This document shows positions 5,915 through 7,141 of a DNA stretch of 7,141 nucleotides, piece after piece; position 1 is the stretch's first letter, and every line of letters begins with the position of its first letter. The stretch is from Alistipes sp. (GTDB lineage: Bacteria; Bacteroidota; Bacteroidia; Bacteroidales; Rikenellaceae), in assembly GCA_028691095.1 (NCBI GenBank), contig JAQUZZ010000069.1, forward strand, positions 1 through 7,141, given 5' to 3'. The notes beneath the pieces were generated by a model that ran no database searches, was not told the origin of the DNA, and saw only the letters and a program-made list of their open reading frames with translations. The position numbers were made by a program, and so were the translations under genes.

Positions 5915-6688
5915 TCATCCGGCCACCGAGCAGGGAATGCCCAGTGCCTCCACGCGACGAGCAATGGCGCGCAACTCCTCCACGGAGACCTTCTCCAGAT
6001 CGGGGTCGGGCGTGTCACGGTCAATCGTATAGACCATCACCTGTCGGGGCGCAATCTCCTGCACACACTTTAGCCAAGCCTCCACCTCCTCGGGTGTGGT
6101 GTTGTCCACCAATTCGCCGCGATAACTTCCGCGCAGGAACATTGTCTGAAGCGTCATGTGACCCTCAAAGCGTTTCATCGCCGCCACCGTGGCCGCCACC
6201 GAATAGGCTCCACGCGGATGATCGATCAACTGCACCGTGCGGTCGAAGGCCGAATCCAGCTTCAAGATGTTATGATCGACCCGTAGCAGGGCACGACGCA
6301 CCGATTCGCGGTCGATCATGGTCGCATTACTCAATACCGAGATTTTGGTCTTCGGGGATAACTCATCCCGCACCCGCAACGTGTCATCGATGATCGCCTC
6401 GAAGTCGGGGTGCATCGTCGGCTCTCCGTTGCCGGCAAAGGTGATGACATCGGGGGGCGTTGCGGCCACCACCATCTGCTCCAACTTCTCGCGCAACAGG
6501 CGATGCACCGTATCCCGATCATTATAACGCAGGTGCACCCCCGGGGTACTCCACCCGCATTCGCAATAGATGCACTCGAAACTGCATAATTTATTATCCA
6601 ACGGCAACAGATTCACCCCCAAGGAGAGTCCCAAACGGCGACTGTGCACGGGGCCAAAGATCACACTCTGATACAATGACGTACTCAT
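5915..6688 (-). CDS. Radical SAM protein, COG0731-like (TYW1-type family)
   Basis: A 257-residue radical SAM enzyme, expected to bind a [4Fe-4S] cluster and cleave S-adenosylmethionine to a 5'-deoxyadenosyl radical. Seen: the family opening IFGPVHSRRLGLSLGVNLLP (10-29), then the cluster motif Cys35-X3-Cys39-X2-Cys42 (LCSFECIYCECGW) with an additional Cys44. The SAM-binding motif is FAGNGEPTMHP (84-94), followed by ISVLSNATMI (116-125) and a KLD motif (143-145). These match the short bacterial members of COG0731, named after the archaeal/eukaryotic wyosine enzyme TYW1. Bacteria generally lack wyosine, so the real substrate is unknown. No added C-terminal iron-sulfur domain is visible. The ATG at 6688-6686 is followed directly by the conserved N-terminus. 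The secreted-protein gene starts 82 nt downstream, so co-transcription is possible but an inverted repeat intervenes. Confidence 0.9.
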   Translation of the reverse strand: MSTSLYQSVIFGPVHSRRLGLSLGVNLLPLDNKLCSFECIYCECGWSTPGVHLRYNDRDTVHRLLREKLEQMVVAATPPDVITFAGNGEPTMHPDFEAIIDDTLRVRDELSPKTKISVLSNATMIDRESVRRALLRVDHNILKLDSAFDRTVQLIDHPRGAYSVAATVAAMKRFEGHMTLQTMFLRGSYRGELVDNTTPEEVEAWLKCVQEIAPRQVMVYTIDRDTPDPDLEKVSVEELRAIARRVEALGIPCSVAG

Positions 6689-6784
6689 AATTTTTCAACT
6701 CATAAAGGCATCCCGATTCATTCTTTCCTCTTAATGCAATATCTCTGCCCTCCGCGCGAATGGCGTCGAATCGGGTTACGAGGG

Positions 6785-6792
6785 TAAAGATA
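6785..6792 (-). promoter_or_regulatory. Candidate promoter for the radical SAM gene
   Basis: The minus strand reads TATCTTTA, 7 of 8 to TAnnTTTG. Twenty nucleotides upstream is TTCG (6816-6813), one base from the -33 TTTG, and it lies inside a copy of the 17-bp repeat. Spacing is right for Bacteroidetes, but neither box is perfect. It implies a leader of about 90 nt. Confidence 0.35.
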
Positions 6793-6807
6793 TGTATTTT
6801 CTGTGAG

Positions 6808-6824
6808 TTTCACGAATGGAGCCC
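6808..6824. repeat. 17-bp direct repeat, copy 1
   Basis: Reads TTTCACGAATGGAGCCC and matches the copy at 6871-6887 at 16 of 17 positions, 63 bp apart start to start. It overlaps the candidate -33 region of the radical SAM promoter, so it could be a regulator binding site. Confidence 0.55.
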
Positions 6825-6837
6825 AACCCAACCCGCC
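6822..6837 (-). other. Clustered G-runs, possible two-tetrad G-quadruplex
   Basis: The minus strand has four G-runs in 16 nt: GGCGGGTTGGGTTGGG, with 1-2 nt loops. One run has only two Gs, so at most a two-layer quadruplex is expected. It lies just upstream of the candidate radical SAM promoter. Whether it folds is not shown by sequence. Confidence 0.3.
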
Positions 6838-6842
6838 TCACA

Positions 6843-6868
6843 CCGTTGAGAAATGAGCTTTTCAGCGG
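6843..6868. other. Imperfect dyad between the repeat copies
   Basis: Arms CCGTTGAGAA (6843-6852) and TTTTCAGCGG (6859-6868) with loop ATGAGC. Eight pairs are Watson-Crick; the other two are G-U only in plus-strand RNA and A-C mismatches in minus-strand RNA. No T tract follows on either strand, so it looks more like an operator or plus-strand RNA hairpin than a bioA terminator. Confidence 0.35.
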
Positions 6869-6870
6869 TA

Positions 6871-6887
6871 TTTCACGAATGAAGCCC
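6871..6887. repeat. 17-bp direct repeat, copy 2
   Basis: Reads TTTCACGAATGAAGCCC and differs from the copy at 6808-6824 only at position 12 (A for G). It lies 36 bp beyond the bioA stop codon. Confidence 0.55.
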
Positions 6888-6888
6888 G

Positions 6889-6897
6889 TTATCCACA
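6889..6897 (+). other. DnaA-box-like 9-mer
   Basis: TTATCCACA is an exact match to the strong E. coli DnaA box (TTATNCACA). A second partial match, TTATCCCGA, lies 16 bp on at 6905-6913. Two sites without an A/T-rich unwinding region do not make an origin. It may be chance or a minor DnaA-titrating or regulatory site. Confidence 0.3.
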
Positions 6898-6923
6898 AGA
6901 GACGTTATCCCGAAAAATTCGGA

Positions 6924-7141
6924 CTACTCGGTCGGTTGTTCGCTCACCACGCGTACCAAAGCGCGCGCCAAATGCTCCAACTCATGATCCTTTGTAATAT
7001 AAGGAGGCATGACAGAGACCAGTTTTCCAAAGGGGCGAATCCACACCCCCTCCTCCACAAATCGCTGCTGCATACGCGCCATATCCACCGGTCGATGCAA
7101 CTCCACCACACCGATTGCACCCAGCACCCGCACATCGGCAA
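6924..7141 (-). CDS. bioA: Adenosylmethionine-8-amino-7-oxononanoate aminotransferase, C-terminal end (5' end beyond right edge)
   Basis: Only the last 71 codons plus a stop (TAG at 6926-6924) are present. BioA is a PLP-dependent fold-type I aminotransferase of biotin synthesis; it converts 8-amino-7-oxononanoate (KAPA) to 7,8-diaminononanoate (DAPA) using S-adenosylmethionine as amino donor, in the cytoplasm. Seen: the C-terminal small domain starting ADVRVLGAIGVVEL, then GVWIRPFGKLVSVMPPYIT, which closely matches the conserved BioA ending around the substrate-contacting RPFGKL. The catalytic lysine and PLP site lie outside the window. The tail ends soon after the last helix at the usual BioA length. 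No other biotin gene is visible; any would be upstream, beyond the right edge. No obvious terminator with a T tract follows. Confidence 0.93.
   Translation of the reverse strand, partial: ADVRVLGAIGVVELHRPVDMARMQQRFVEEGVWIRPFGKLVSVMPPYITKDHELEHLARALVRVVSEQPTE

Larger units (their letters stand above)
6689..6923. other. Regulatory-looking gap between bioA and the radical SAM gene
   Basis: No gene is seen. In minus-strand order it holds: a small stem right after the bioA stop (CCGAA 6910-6914 / TTCGG 6918-6922); a DnaA-box-like site; a 17-bp repeat; an imperfect dyad; a G-run cluster; a second repeat copy; a promoter candidate; and a leader of roughly 90 nt. In that leader CCCGATTC (6712-6719) is complementary to GAATCGGG (6768-6775) and could close a 48-nt loop. 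None matches a riboswitch class I know. Confidence 0.45.

Noticed and set aside
4915..6024. Longer 369-residue version of the secreted protein
   Set aside because: The extra N-terminal 64 residues overlap the radical SAM gene in another frame and read as an Arg/Trp-rich shadow; the signal peptide begins at the internal ATG at 5832.

Overview
The window looks like ordinary chromosomal DNA of a Bacteroidales bacterium, perhaps Alistipes/Rikenellaceae-like; the genus is a guess. The evidence for the phylum is three-fold. Gene starts are preceded by A/T-rich stretches rather than strong Shine-Dalgarno sequences. There are two perfect matches to the Bacteroidetes -7 promoter element TAnnTTTG. The cotH-type lipoprotein carries a C-K-D-D N-terminus resembling a Bacteroidetes surface-export signal. 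All seven genes lie on the minus strand, so the window is best read from right to left.

Right to left: the 3' end of bioA (biotin synthesis) enters from the right edge. A 235-bp gap follows, with two near-identical 17-bp repeats, a dyad, a G-run cluster and a promoter candidate. Next come a COG0731-type radical SAM enzyme (5915-6688), a secreted protein of unknown function (4915-5832) and a GT87/DUF2029-type membrane glycosyltransferase (3711-4865). These three are closely spaced and may be co-transcribed. Then come prfB for release factor 2 (2515-3604), read through a programmed +1 frameshift; a terminator hairpin; a CotH-kinase-family lipoprotein (818-2347); a 349-bp gap with a hairpin; and the N-terminal third or so of an HtrA/DegP periplasmic protease running off the left edge.

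The best-supported special feature is the prfB recoding site: an in-frame TGA at codon 22 in the context AGG GGG TGC CTT TGA C, with the same spacing as the E. coli site. The intact RF2 is 362 residues, although a plain ORF search finds only a 327-codon piece. The least explained genes are the secreted protein, which has a signal peptide and an aromatic-rich core but no family I can name, and the radical SAM enzyme, whose family is named after a tRNA modification that bacteria generally lack. I see no mobile element, CRISPR array, tRNA, rRNA or phage gene, and no convincing evidence of a wholly new multi-gene system.
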